Source: an uncultured Aquimarina sp. (GTDB lineage: Bacteria > Bacteroidota > Bacteroidia > Flavobacteriales > Flavobacteriaceae). Taken from it: DNA of 64,000 nucleotides. The translations under genes were made by a program, and so were the position numbers. The stretch lies in contig CALGLV010000009.1 in NCBI GenBank assembly GCA_937958985.1, positions 83,686 to 147,685 of the forward strand, given 5' to 3'. Below, piece after piece: positions 25,543 through 34,477 of this stretch (positions are counted from its first letter, which is position 1; each line of letters begins with the position of its first letter). Under the pieces are notes generated by a model. The model was not told where the DNA came from and did not search any database. It saw nothing but the letters and a program-made list of their open reading frames with translations.

Positions 25543-27648
25543 TTATTCACTCAAAATTAACCCTAGTTTAATATTGGTATAGCTCATTTCTTCTTTAAAA
25601 TACTCATAATAAGAGCGTAATCTAGTGGGGTCTTCTACTTTTGAACGCGCATCGGCAATTGCTTTAATGTCAGCTTCACTAATTAATTTGTCAAGTCTAA
25701 CAGCCTTATCCGTTTCGTATGCTTTTATCAGATCCGCGATTACTGTATTTTCAGCAACTCCACGCTCTAAGACTATTTCTTCAATACTACTACCATTTTT
25801 ATACATTTTAGCAGAAACTAAATATGGAGATTTTTTCTTTTTAGGGGTGGTTATTTTTTTTGTTTTTTGAAAATCAATAATAGCCTTTATGAATTGAAAA
25901 CCATAGTCTTGCATTTTCTTTTTACCAACACCACTTATCTGTAAAAATTCCTCATCCGACATTGGTCGTACTTGATCCATTTCACGCAAACTAGCATCGT
26001 TAAAAATTTGATAAGCGGGTACGTCTTCTTCACGAGCTATTTTTAATCGTAAAGTGCGTAAATTTTCAAATAAGCTAGAAGCGGCTTTTTTAGTTGCTAT
26101 AACTTTAGTTGGCGCTTCTTTCTTTTTGTCTACGATATTAGCCAGCTGTATTTTTTGATTTTCGAAAAGTACTTTCTTTGCTAAATCAGTTAATTTTAAA
26201 CGACTTTTTTCATGGAAAGCAATTTCCAATAATCCTAGATTGGTCATTTGTATAATATACTGTTGCCAACTGTTCCAAGGTGTTTCCTTGCCGATACTAT
26301 AGGTTTTTATTTTGTCTAAGTTTTTTTCTAAAATCATGCTATTTTGAGCGCCTCTCAAAATATCAATAATTGTAGTAATGGTTTCTTTTTCCTTCACGCG
26401 AGCAACTGTAGATAGTGCTTTTTGAGCTAAGATTGTACCATCGAAAAAAGTAGGAGGGCGTTTACAAATATCACAGTTTCCACAGTTTTTTTCAGGGTAT
26501 TCACCAAAATAGCTTAGTAAAACTTTTCGTCTGCAACTTAAAGCTTCAGCATATTGCATCATACGATCCAATTTAGCTAGTTGAACTTCGGAATTCCCAG
26601 CGCCATCAGCAAACTTTTTTAATTGCATTACATCGGCATAACTGTGAAATAGTATTGTTTCTCCGGCGACACCATCTCTACCAGCCCTACCGATTTCTTG
26701 GTAATAGCTTTCAATATTTTTAGGGAGGTTATAGTGGATTACCCAGCGCACGTTCGATTTATCGATTCCCATACCAAAAGCAACGGTAGCACATACTATT
26801 TGAATACGATCATTAATAAAATTATCCTGTACATTTTGACGTGTTTTGTGATCTAAACCAGCATGATATGCTTCAGCTTTAACCCCTTCATTTTCTAGTT
26901 TTTGAGCTAAACTTTCTGTGGTTTTTCTACTCAAGCAATATACAATACCACTCTCATTAGGCTTACTATCTACGTAATCAATAATTTGCTGTATTCGTTT
27001 AGTTCCTGGTCTTACCTCTAAACTTAAGTTAGGTCTATCAAACGAACTTAAGTGCAATGTGGCATGTGGTATACTTAATTGGTTTTTTATATCCTCCCTA
27101 GTAGCTTTGTCTGCTGTTGCTGTTAATGCAATAACAGGAGTGCCTACGAAACGATTTTTTAAATATCCTAATTGGGTATAAGCAGGCCTAAAATCGTGTC
27201 CCCAAGAGGATATACAGTGCGCTTCGTCAATAGCGATTAAGCTAGGTTTTTGAGTGTTAAAAAAGCCTTCTAACTGAGATAAACTTTCTGGAGCTACGTA
27301 TAATAATTTAGTGTTTCCTTTAGCAAGATCTTCGAAAATTTGATGTTGCTCTTCGGGTTGCTGACTACTATTTATAAAGCTAGCTGTAATACCGTTGGCT
27401 CTTAAGCTATCTACCTGATCTTTCATTAAGGCAATCAATGGAGATATCACCAAAGTAAACCCAGGTAACAGTGTAGCAGGTAGTTGGTAACAAATAGATT
27501 TCCCCCCACCAGTAGGCATTATAACTAGATTATCTTCTTTATTAAGCACTGATTTAATGATGCTTTCTTGTTGAGGGCGAAATTTGGAATACCCAAAATA
27601 ATCCTTTAAGTTTTTATATAATAAAGTGTCTTCAGCAGAATGATTCAT
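25543..27648 (-). CDS. recQ: ATP-dependent DNA helicase RecQ
   Basis: 701 residues. Walker A TGGGKS (46-51), DEAH box IDEAHCISSWGHDFRP near 142, motif VI QEIGRAGRDG. The zinc module CxxxC...CGNCDIC is near 370-390, then the winged helix (RQC), then an HRDC domain near 515-585 (LRTLRLKIAREEDVPAYQIF). A C-terminal extension of about 100 residues carries a further helix-turn-helix-like stretch. It unwinds DNA 3'-5' in recombination and fork repair. Promoter box lies only 4 bases from the start codon. Confidence 0.95.
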   Translation of the reverse strand: MNHSAEDTLLYKNLKDYFGYSKFRPQQESIIKSVLNKEDNLVIMPTGGGKSICYQLPATLLPGFTLVISPLIALMKDQVDSLRANGITASFINSSQQPEEQHQIFEDLAKGNTKLLYVAPESLSQLEGFFNTQKPSLIAIDEAHCISSWGHDFRPAYTQLGYLKNRFVGTPVIALTATADKATREDIKNQLSIPHATLHLSSFDRPNLSLEVRPGTKRIQQIIDYVDSKPNESGIVYCLSRKTTESLAQKLENEGVKAEAYHAGLDHKTRQNVQDNFINDRIQIVCATVAFGMGIDKSNVRWVIHYNLPKNIESYYQEIGRAGRDGVAGETILFHSYADVMQLKKFADGAGNSEVQLAKLDRMMQYAEALSCRRKVLLSYFGEYPEKNCGNCDICKRPPTFFDGTILAQKALSTVARVKEKETITTIIDILRGAQNSMILEKNLDKIKTYSIGKETPWNSWQQYIIQMTNLGLLEIAFHEKSRLKLTDLAKKVLFENQKIQLANIVDKKKEAPTKVIATKKAASSLFENLRTLRLKIAREEDVPAYQIFNDASLREMDQVRPMSDEEFLQISGVGKKKMQDYGFQFIKAIIDFQKTKKITTPKKKKSPYLVSAKMYKNGSSIEEIVLERGVAENTVIADLIKAYETDKAVRLDKLISEADIKAIADARSKVEDPTRLRSYYEYFKEEMSYTNIKLGLILSE

Positions 27649-27652
27649 AATG

Positions 27653-27660
27653 CAAAGTTA
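27653..27660 (-). promoter_or_regulatory. -7 box of recQ, start codon at the transcription start
   Basis: On the minus strand TAACTTTG (consensus TAnnTTTG) is followed by CATT and then the recQ ATG. With the usual spacing transcription would begin at or within a base or two of the ATG, i.e. a leaderless message. Confidence 0.5.
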
Positions 27661-27664
27661 AGAA

Positions 27665-27692
27665 TTGAAGTGATTTAAAATTAGTATTTTTA
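27665..27692 (+). promoter_or_regulatory. Promoter of the HMA-MauE gene
   Basis: TTG at 27665-27667, 17-bp spacer, TATTTTTA at 27685-27692 (one mismatch). It points away from the recQ promoter; the two -7 boxes are about 25 bp apart. Confidence 0.5.
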
Positions 27693-27709
27693 CATAAGAA
27701 ATTTAAGCG

Positions 27710-28423
27710 ATGAAATATCATTATAATATAGAAGGATTAACATGTGAAGGCTGTGTAAATTCAGTTAAACTAAAGCTTCAAGAAGTGTTACCTGAATCTA
27801 GTGTTAATGTATCTTTAAGCGAATCTAAAGTAGTTATTGAAAGTGCTAAAAAACCTATTGTTGAAATACTTCAAATGGCATTGCCTAAAAAATATTTAAT
27901 TAAAGAATTTCGAATAGAAAATGAAATTACAATACCGAATAAAAAATATTCAAAACTAAAAGAACTTAAGCCTTTGTTACTAATCGTTGGATATATTTTA
28001 GTAGCAAGTATACTTTTACATCAAAAGGATAGAAATCCAAAACTATTTATGATTGATTTTATGGGGTTATTTTTTATTGTCTTTAGCTTTTTTAAACTCC
28101 TCGATTTAAAGGGATTTGCTAAAACTTTCAAAATGTATGATCCTTTTGCTAAGCGAGTAGGTGTTTATGCACAAATTTATCCGTTTATAGAAGTTGCTTT
28201 AGGCTTACTTTTTTTGTTTCGTTTTCAAATTCAAATAGCAATACTAGTTACTTTAGCAATACTATCAATAACAACCTTTGGTGTAGTGAAAGCGTTATTA
28301 AGCAAACAAGAAATACAATGTGCTTGCTTAGGTACGGTATTAAAACTAAAAATGACAGAAGCTACCTTTATAGAAAACAGCATTATAATAGTAATGGGTT
28401 TGCTATTATTGTCAAACTTATAA
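27710..28423 (+). CDS. Heavy-metal-associated domain fused to MauE/DoxX-like membrane protein
   Basis: 237 residues. Residues 1-70 are an HMA (copper-chaperone) fold with the metal-binding CxxC at Cys12/Cys15 (LTCEGCVNS). Residues about 85-237 hold four membrane helices of the MauE/DoxX type, with a CAC pair (IQCACLGTVLKL) in the last loop, as found in vitamin-K-epoxide-reductase- and MauE-related redox membrane proteins. Probably binds Cu(I) or another soft metal at the cytoplasmic face. The domain make-up is clear; transport or redox function is inferred. Single gene. Confidence 0.75.
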   Translation: MKYHYNIEGLTCEGCVNSVKLKLQEVLPESSVNVSLSESKVVIESAKKPIVEILQMALPKKYLIKEFRIENEITIPNKKYSKLKELKPLLLIVGYILVASILLHQKDRNPKLFMIDFMGLFFIVFSFFKLLDLKGFAKTFKMYDPFAKRVGVYAQIYPFIEVALGLLFLFRFQIQIAILVTLAILSITTFGVVKALLSKQEIQCACLGTVLKLKMTEATFIENSIIIVMGLLLLSNL

Positions 28424-28487
28424 TAACTCTAAATAATTTACTTTTTTTTGCAACCCAAAAAAAGTTTTATAGTATTTAATAAAAAAC

Positions 28488-28495
28488 TACTTTTG
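28488..28495 (+). promoter_or_regulatory. -7 box of bamD operon, leaderless candidate
   Basis: TACTTTTG matches TAnnTTTG and is followed by CAAA and the bamD ATG at 28500, the same 4-base gap as at recQ. Confidence 0.5.
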
Positions 28496-28499
28496 CAAA

Positions 28500-29309
28500 A
28501 TGTATTTACCCGAGCTTAAAAAAAGCATTTGTTTAATTATTGGTTTCGTATTGTTAGTTTCTTGTAGTGACTATCAACAACTTCTTCGTAAAGGAAAGTT
28601 AGCAGATAAGTATAAGGCTGCTGAAACTTTCTATAAAGGAGGTGATTATAAGCGTGCTTTGCGTTTGTTTGAACAAATAATACCTGCTTATAGAGGAAAA
28701 CCACAAGCAGAACGTGTTTTGTTCTATGAAGCTAATACTTATTACAAACTTGAAGATTATTATATTTCTCAATATAAGTTTGAACGTTTTGCTAAATCTT
28801 ATCCTAAAAGTGATAAAATAGAAGAAGCTTTATATAAAGAAGCAAAATGTGGGTATGAACTGTCAAATAGATACAGCTTAGACCAAGCGGAAACAGATAA
28901 AGCTCTAGAGAAATTTCAGTTATTTATTAATAAGTATCCTGAAACGGAGTATTTAGAAAATGCCAATAAGTACACAGCAGCATTAAGCACTAAGCTGGAA
29001 AAAAAATATTATAAAATAGCTAAACAATTTCATCATAGAGAACTGTATAAACCAGCAATAAAATCATTCTCAAATTATTTAATAGACTACCCAGGTTCAA
29101 AATACACGGAGGCGGTTTTATATTACCGATTAGAATCAGCCTATAAACTAGCCATAAATAGTTTTAAAGAATTAATTCCTGAAAGGCTAAGAGTAGCACA
29201 AGAATATTACGAAGATTATTTAAATAGAAGTAAAACAGAAGAATTAAAGAAAAAAGCAGAGATTATTGCTTTTGATATTAATAAAAGACAACAAGCATTT
29301 AATATATAA
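28500..29309 (+). CDS. bamD: Outer-membrane assembly factor BamD
   Basis: 269 residues. Lipobox LLVSC, mature Cys22. The rest is TPR-like helical pairs (AETFYKGGDYKRALRLFEQII; AKSYPKSDKIEEALYKEAKCGY). BamD is an outer-membrane lipoprotein that couples BamA to substrates for beta-barrel insertion. First gene of the run bamD-rpoZ-coaBC-DUF4835-recN; rpoZ starts 5 bp after it. Confidence 0.93.
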   Translation: MYLPELKKSICLIIGFVLLVSCSDYQQLLRKGKLADKYKAAETFYKGGDYKRALRLFEQIIPAYRGKPQAERVLFYEANTYYKLEDYYISQYKFERFAKSYPKSDKIEEALYKEAKCGYELSNRYSLDQAETDKALEKFQLFINKYPETEYLENANKYTAALSTKLEKKYYKIAKQFHHRELYKPAIKSFSNYLIDYPGSKYTEAVLYYRLESAYKLAINSFKELIPERLRVAQEYYEDYLNRSKTEELKKKAEIIAFDINKRQQAFNI

Positions 29310-29314
29310 TTATT

Positions 29315-29650
29315 ATGGATTTAAAAAACAGTACTGCTCCAGTGGCAACCACTACAATTGATAAAAATTTAATTGATGCTCCTACGGACAATATATACGA
29401 GGCAATTTCTATTATTGCTAAAAGAGCCAACCAAATAAACACAGATATTAAAGAAGAATTAATCGAAAAATTAGATGAATTCGCTACTTTTAATGACAGT
29501 TTAGAAGAAGTTTTTGAAAACAAAGAACAAATTGAAGTTTCTAAGTTTTATGAAAAATTACCGAAACCACATGCGTTAGCAGTGGAAGAGTGGTTAGATG
29601 GAAAAATTCATCACAAAAATACAGCTGACGATATTTCAGAAGAATTATAG
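29315..29650 (+). CDS. rpoZ: RNA polymerase omega subunit, Bacteroidetes type
   Basis: 111 residues. The segment DNIYEAISIIAKRANQIN is the conserved RpoZ/Rpb6 helix region that clamps the beta-prime C-terminus; the acidic stretch and EKLPKPHALAVEEWLDGKI after it are usual in flavobacterial omega. Helps RNA polymerase assembly. Between bamD and coaBC, a common Bacteroidetes order. Confidence 0.9.
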   Translation: MDLKNSTAPVATTTIDKNLIDAPTDNIYEAISIIAKRANQINTDIKEELIEKLDEFATFNDSLEEVFENKEQIEVSKFYEKLPKPHALAVEEWLDGKIHHKNTADDISEEL

Positions 29651-29659
29651 TCGTAGTTG

Positions 29660-30871
29660 ATGTCTTTATTACAAGATAAAAAAATACTTCTTGGAGTGAG
29701 TGCTGGCATTGCTGCTTATAAATCAGCAATGCTAGTTCGTGCTTTTATAAAACAAGGAGCCGAAGTAAAGGTGGTAATGACACCTGCTGCAAAGGATTTT
29801 GTTACTCCTTTAACGCTATCAACATTATCTAAAAATCCAGTTCAAAGTACTTTCTATGAAAAAGAAAGTGAAAATGAACTTTGGAATAATCATGTAGACC
29901 TTGGTTTGTGGGCAGACTATTTTGTGATTGCTCCGGCAACTGCAAATACCTTGTCAAAAATGGCGCACGGTAAAAGCGATAATTTGTTGCTTGCCACATA
30001 TACCTCTGCTAAATGCCCTGTATATTTTGCTCCAGCAATGGACCTTGATATGTACATACATCCTTCTACAACTAACACTTTTAATACACTTAAAGGTTTT
30101 GGGAATATTATGATTCCTGCAACCTCTGGTGAATTAGCAAGTGGTTTAGTAGGACAGGGACGTATGGCCGAACCCGAAGATATCGTAGCGTTTGTTGAAG
30201 ACGATATTCTTCAAAAACTTCCTTTAAAAGGAAAAAAAATGGTGGTAACTGCGGGACCTACTTACGAAGCAATTGATCCAGTTCGATTTATAGGGAATCA
30301 CTCCACAGGCCGAATGGGTATAAACATTGCTACAGAAGCTGCTAATTTAGGAGCAGAAGTTACCTTGGTCCTAGGCCCCTCTACCTTAACATGTACTCAT
30401 AGCAGGGTTAATGTGATTAAGGTTGTTAATGCAGCATCTATGTATAAATCGGTTACAGAAGTTTACAACGATTGTGATTATGCAGTAGCTTCGGCTGCAG
30501 TAGCAGATTATAGACCTAAAAACCGTAGTGATCAAAAAATGAAAAAGAAAGATGGAGATCTTTCTATTGAATTGGAACGTACCACTGATATTTTAAAGTG
30601 GATGGGTGATCACAAAAAAAATCAAGTATTAGTTGGTTTTGCGTTAGAAACTGAAAATGAAATTGAAAATGCAAAAGGAAAGTTAAAACGTAAAAATTTA
30701 GACTTAATTGTTTTAAATTCTTTGAATGATAAAGGAGCTGGTTTTAAGGCTAAAACAAATAAAGTTACCTTTATAAATTCTAATGAAGAAATTAAAGCTT
30801 TTCAACTTAAAACTAAAACTGAAGTAGCTAAAGATATTCTTAACGAAATTCAATCCTTACAAAATGCGTAA
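29660..30871 (+). CDS. coaBC: Bifunctional phosphopantothenoylcysteine decarboxylase / phosphopantothenate-cysteine ligase
   Basis: 403 residues from ATG 29660 (a TTG three bases earlier is not needed). N-terminal CoaC flavoprotein domain (ILLGVSAGIAAYKSAMLV; PAMDLDMY in place of the usual PxMNxxMW), C-terminal CoaB domain (VTAGPTYEAIDPVRFIGN, NHSTGRMG, AVADYRP). Carries out two steps of coenzyme A synthesis. Overlaps the DUF4835 start by 8 bp. Confidence 0.96.
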   Translation: MSLLQDKKILLGVSAGIAAYKSAMLVRAFIKQGAEVKVVMTPAAKDFVTPLTLSTLSKNPVQSTFYEKESENELWNNHVDLGLWADYFVIAPATANTLSKMAHGKSDNLLLATYTSAKCPVYFAPAMDLDMYIHPSTTNTFNTLKGFGNIMIPATSGELASGLVGQGRMAEPEDIVAFVEDDILQKLPLKGKKMVVTAGPTYEAIDPVRFIGNHSTGRMGINIATEAANLGAEVTLVLGPSTLTCTHSRVNVIKVVNAASMYKSVTEVYNDCDYAVASAAVADYRPKNRSDQKMKKKDGDLSIELERTTDILKWMGDHKKNQVLVGFALETENEIENAKGKLKRKNLDLIVLNSLNDKGAGFKAKTNKVTFINSNEEIKAFQLKTKTEVAKDILNEIQSLQNA

Positions 30872-31754
30872 ATTCTGTTTTATTCTGCTTTTTTCCCTGA
30901 TTAATTTCTTAAATGCACAAGAGTTTATTTGTGAAGTAAGTATCAATGCAGAACAAACAGGACAACCCAATTTATCTGTTTTCAAAACTTTGGAAACTTC
31001 GTTAACAGAATTTATTAATAATACCAAGTGGACGCAAACGGAATACAAAGTAGAAGAGCGTATTCCGTGTGCTATTTTTATAAATATAACAGGCTACGAT
31101 ACCAATACGTCTTTTGATGCTTCTATTCAAGTACAAGCATCTAGGCCTGTATTTGGTTCTAACTATAAAACTACTACTGCTAATTTTAACGATAGTGATT
31201 TTAGTTTTGAATATTTGGCCTTTCAGCCTTTAGTTTATAATGAGAATGGGGATCAAGGGAATTTAGTAGCTGTAATTACTTATTATTTGTACACCATACT
31301 CGGTATTGAAGCAGATACTTTGGAGGAACTAGGAGGTACCTCTTTTTTCAAAAAAGCCAAACAAATAGTAAATATAGCTCAAGCATCGGGTAATACAGGT
31401 TGGAGTCCAGCATCGGGAACACAATCTCGTTTTCGTTGGAACGACGATATTTTATCAGGTATTTTTAATGAATATCGTAAATCTATGTACAAATATCACT
31501 TACAAGGTTTGGATGTAATGTCTACAGATTTAAAGGCGGCTAAAGAGTCAATTATTGAATCTTTGAATAATTTAAAAAAGGTAAATCAAAGTAGGCCAAA
31601 CTCCTATGTGCTTAGAACTTTTTTTGATGCCAAATCTACTGAAATATCCAAAGTATTATCAGGAGGTCCAAAAGTAGACGTATCCAAAACAGCCGATTTA
31701 TTACGTTCGATATCTCCTACGTATGTTAAAGATTGGGATGCCATAAAAAATTAA
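30864..31754 (+). CDS. DUF4835 exported protein (PorD-like, possibly type IX secretion)
   Basis: 296 residues. Signal peptide 1-18 (ends LNAQ). The body matches the DUF4835 family known to me from Bacteroidetes (ALSO containing TDLKAAKESIIESL and FFDAKSTEI). I recall this family being named PorD, with a link to the type IX secretion system, but the sequence shows no direct proof. It overlaps coaBC and lies 59 bp before recN, in the bamD operon of envelope genes. Periplasmic. Confidence 0.75.
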   Translation: MRKFCFILLFSLINFLNAQEFICEVSINAEQTGQPNLSVFKTLETSLTEFINNTKWTQTEYKVEERIPCAIFINITGYDTNTSFDASIQVQASRPVFGSNYKTTTANFNDSDFSFEYLAFQPLVYNENGDQGNLVAVITYYLYTILGIEADTLEELGGTSFFKKAKQIVNIAQASGNTGWSPASGTQSRFRWNDDILSGIFNEYRKSMYKYHLQGLDVMSTDLKAAKESIIESLNNLKKVNQSRPNSYVLRTFFDAKSTEISKVLSGGPKVDVSKTADLLRSISPTYVKDWDAIKN

Positions 31755-31813
31755 TTATACGATTTCTTCCCTCAATTTTAGAATGGTATATTTATACTCT
31801 AAATTAACTAGCA

Positions 31814-33472
31814 TTGCTTCAAAAATTATCTGTCAAAAATTTTGCTTTAATAGAATCCTTAGAGGTTGACTTTAATAGCGGTTTAAGTACTATTACTGGT
31901 GAAACAGGTGCGGGTAAATCTTTATTATTAGGAGCTCTAGGACTAATTATAGGCAAGCGTGTAGATACTTCTGTAATAAAAGATTCAGAAAAAAAATGCG
32001 TAGTCGAAGCTGTTTTTGATGTATCAGCCTATGATTTAGAAATCTTTTTTAAAGAGGAAGATTTAGATTTTGAAATAGAAACCTACATAAGGAGAGAAAT
32101 TTTACCTTCAGGAAAATCAAGGGCTTTTGTAAATGATTCCCCCGTAAATTTAAATATTTTGAGTAAGCTGGGCGATAAGCTTATTGATATTCACAGTCAA
32201 CATCAAACTATTGAAATTACTCAAACTAGTTTTCAATTTTATATTTTAGATGCTTTAGCCAAAAATAACAAAGAATTAGAATCTTTCAAAAGAGGTTTAA
32301 AGCAATTAAAAGAAAGTGAAAAACAGCTAATAGCACTTAAGGAAAATCAACAACGTCTTAAAGATGAATATAATTACAATTCGTTTTTATTAAACGAGCT
32401 TTCGGAAGCTAAATTAAAAGCCGAAGAACAATTAGAATTAGAGGAGTTACAAGAAAAATTAGCAAATACAGAAGAAATTCAAGAGCGATTGGCATTTGTA
32501 GTTAGTACTATTACTACGGAAACTCATGGCGCTTTTGATCAACTTACAGAGGCTAAAAACAACCTAAACAAAATAGGAGGTTATGCCAAGGATTATGAAG
32601 AATTATCCAATCGGTTAGAAAGTCTTTGTATTGAACTAGATGATTTAAGAACTTCTGTTGAGGCACAGGCAGAATTAGTAGATGCTGACCCTGATACATT
32701 GCAAAAAACAAGTGATCGATTGCAATTAATGTACACTTTACAGAAAAAACACAATGTATCTAATAATGCCGACTTATTAGCTGTTCAAAACACGTTAACA
32801 GAAAAAGTGGCGAGCACTGAAAATATAAACGAGGCTATTACGGAGTCTGAAGCAACTATTTTTGATATTAAAAACAAGCTTAATATCGTTGCTGATAAAA
32901 TTCATAATAAAAGAGAAAAAGTAATTAAAAAACTTACAGTTAAACTGGAAACTATTTTAAGTGAGTTAGGAATGCAAAATGCACGATTTAACCCTGTTTT
33001 AGAAAGGATTGATACCTTTAATAGTTATGGGGCATCCATTTTTGAATTACAATTCTCTGCCAATAAAGGAGGGCAATTCGGAACACTTAAAAAAGTAGCT
33101 TCGGGTGGAGAGCTTTCTCGAATTATGTTAGCGGTTAAAATGTTGTTATCTCAGCACATAAAATTACCAACCATTATTTTTGATGAAATTGATACTGGAG
33201 TTTCTGGTGAAGTAGCTCAAAAAATGGCACATCTTTTACAAGAAATGGGCCAGCAGCAGCAAGTATTTAGTATTACCCACTTGCCACAAATAGCTGCAAA
33301 AGGTAGTTTTCAGTATAAAGTATTTAAAGAAGATGTTGGTGAAATTACCCAAACAAAACTAAAACAGCTAACTGCAACTGAGCGTGTAAACGAAATTGCT
33401 GAGATGATAGGAGGTAAACAACTTACGGATGCAGCAAAAGCACATGCAGAATCGTTGTTAGCAAACACTTAA
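31814..33472 (+). CDS. recN: DNA repair protein RecN
   Basis: 552 residues, TTG start at 31814 fixed by the family N-terminus MLQKLSVKNFALIE. SMC-like ATPase: Walker A GETGAGKS at 29-36, long coiled-coil arms about 150-380, signature SGGELSR and Walker B TIIFDEIDTGVSGEVA in the C-terminal part. Gathers broken DNA ends in double-strand break repair. Confidence 0.96.
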   Translation: MLQKLSVKNFALIESLEVDFNSGLSTITGETGAGKSLLLGALGLIIGKRVDTSVIKDSEKKCVVEAVFDVSAYDLEIFFKEEDLDFEIETYIRREILPSGKSRAFVNDSPVNLNILSKLGDKLIDIHSQHQTIEITQTSFQFYILDALAKNNKELESFKRGLKQLKESEKQLIALKENQQRLKDEYNYNSFLLNELSEAKLKAEEQLELEELQEKLANTEEIQERLAFVVSTITTETHGAFDQLTEAKNNLNKIGGYAKDYEELSNRLESLCIELDDLRTSVEAQAELVDADPDTLQKTSDRLQLMYTLQKKHNVSNNADLLAVQNTLTEKVASTENINEAITESEATIFDIKNKLNIVADKIHNKREKVIKKLTVKLETILSELGMQNARFNPVLERIDTFNSYGASIFELQFSANKGGQFGTLKKVASGGELSRIMLAVKMLLSQHIKLPTIIFDEIDTGVSGEVAQKMAHLLQEMGQQQQVFSITHLPQIAAKGSFQYKVFKEDVGEITQTKLKQLTATERVNEIAEMIGGKQLTDAAKAHAESLLANT

Positions 33473-33527
33473 ATCATAGTGTATTTTTACTATATTTACC
33501 CATTAAATTCGAAACTAGATAACTATT

Positions 33528-34343
33528 ATGTCATATAATTTATTAAAAGGAAAAAGAGGAATCATCTTCGGAGCTTTAGATGAAAATTCAATTGCTTGGA
33601 AAACAGCAGAGCGTGTATTTGAAGAAGGCGGTTCTTTTGTCTTAACAAATGCTCCTGTAGCAATGCGTATGGGTAAAATTAACGAATTAGCTGAAAAAAC
33701 TAATTCAAAAGTTATTCCTGCCGATGCTACATCTGTAGAAGATTTAGGAAACCTTGTTGATCAAGCTATGGAGATACTAGGGGGTAAAATTGATTTTGTT
33801 TTACATTCTATCGGAATGTCTGTTAACGTACGTAAAAAACGTCATTACACAGATCTTAACTATTCTTACAGTGAAAAAGGATGGGATGTTTCAGCACTTT
33901 CTTTTCATAAAACAATGCAAACTTTATACAAAAAAGATGCAATGTCAGAGTGGGGTAGTATTGTTGGGTTAACATATATGGCAGCGCAACGTGTTTTTCC
34001 TGATTATAACGATATGGCAGATAATAAAGCCTATTTGGAATCAATAGCACGTAGTTTTGGATATTTCTTTGGAAAAGATAAAAATGTACGTGTAAATACC
34101 ATATCTCAATCTCCGACTCCAACTACCGCAGGGCAAGGAGTAAAAGGTTTTGATGGTTTTATAGCATACGCAGATAAAATGTCGCCTTTAGGTAATGCTA
34201 CTGCATTAGATTGCGCAAACTATACCGTTACACTATTTAGTGATTTAACCAAGCGTGTAACGTTACAAAACTTATATAACGACGGTGGTTTTTCTAACGT
34301 AGGAGTAAGCCAAGAAGTAATGGAGCACTTTGTAGAGAAATAA
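33528..34343 (+). CDS. fabI: Enoyl-ACP reductase (NADH), FabI
   Basis: 271 residues. Atypical SDR: cofactor motif GALDENSIAW, catalytic Tyr and Lys in YNDMADNK (Y-x6-K, about 159-166). Last step of each fatty-acid elongation round and the triclosan target. An insertion around residues 105-125 (KKRHYTDLNYSYSEKG) is normal for the Bacteroidetes form. Single gene with its own terminator. Confidence 0.95.
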   Translation: MSYNLLKGKRGIIFGALDENSIAWKTAERVFEEGGSFVLTNAPVAMRMGKINELAEKTNSKVIPADATSVEDLGNLVDQAMEILGGKIDFVLHSIGMSVNVRKKRHYTDLNYSYSEKGWDVSALSFHKTMQTLYKKDAMSEWGSIVGLTYMAAQRVFPDYNDMADNKAYLESIARSFGYFFGKDKNVRVNTISQSPTPTTAGQGVKGFDGFIAYADKMSPLGNATALDCANYTVTLFSDLTKRVTLQNLYNDGGFSNVGVSQEVMEHFVEK

Positions 34344-34369
34344 AAACACTTTATCGATAATATATTACT

Positions 34370-34398
34370 AAAAACCGCTACTATTAGCGGTTTTTTTT
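34370..34398 (+). terminator. Terminator after fabI
   Basis: AAAACCGCTA / TAGCGGTTTT stem over a 4-base loop (CTAT region) and eight T. Confidence 0.88.
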
Positions 34399-34477
34399 GT
34401 TTCTAGTGATATATTTGATTAAAATATAATTACCTTACAATTCCTAAATTTAACCTAACAAATTTAAAATCAATACA

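Noticed and set aside
29928..30113. Small plus-strand frame within coaBC
   Set aside because: Out-of-phase shadow of a well-conserved gene.
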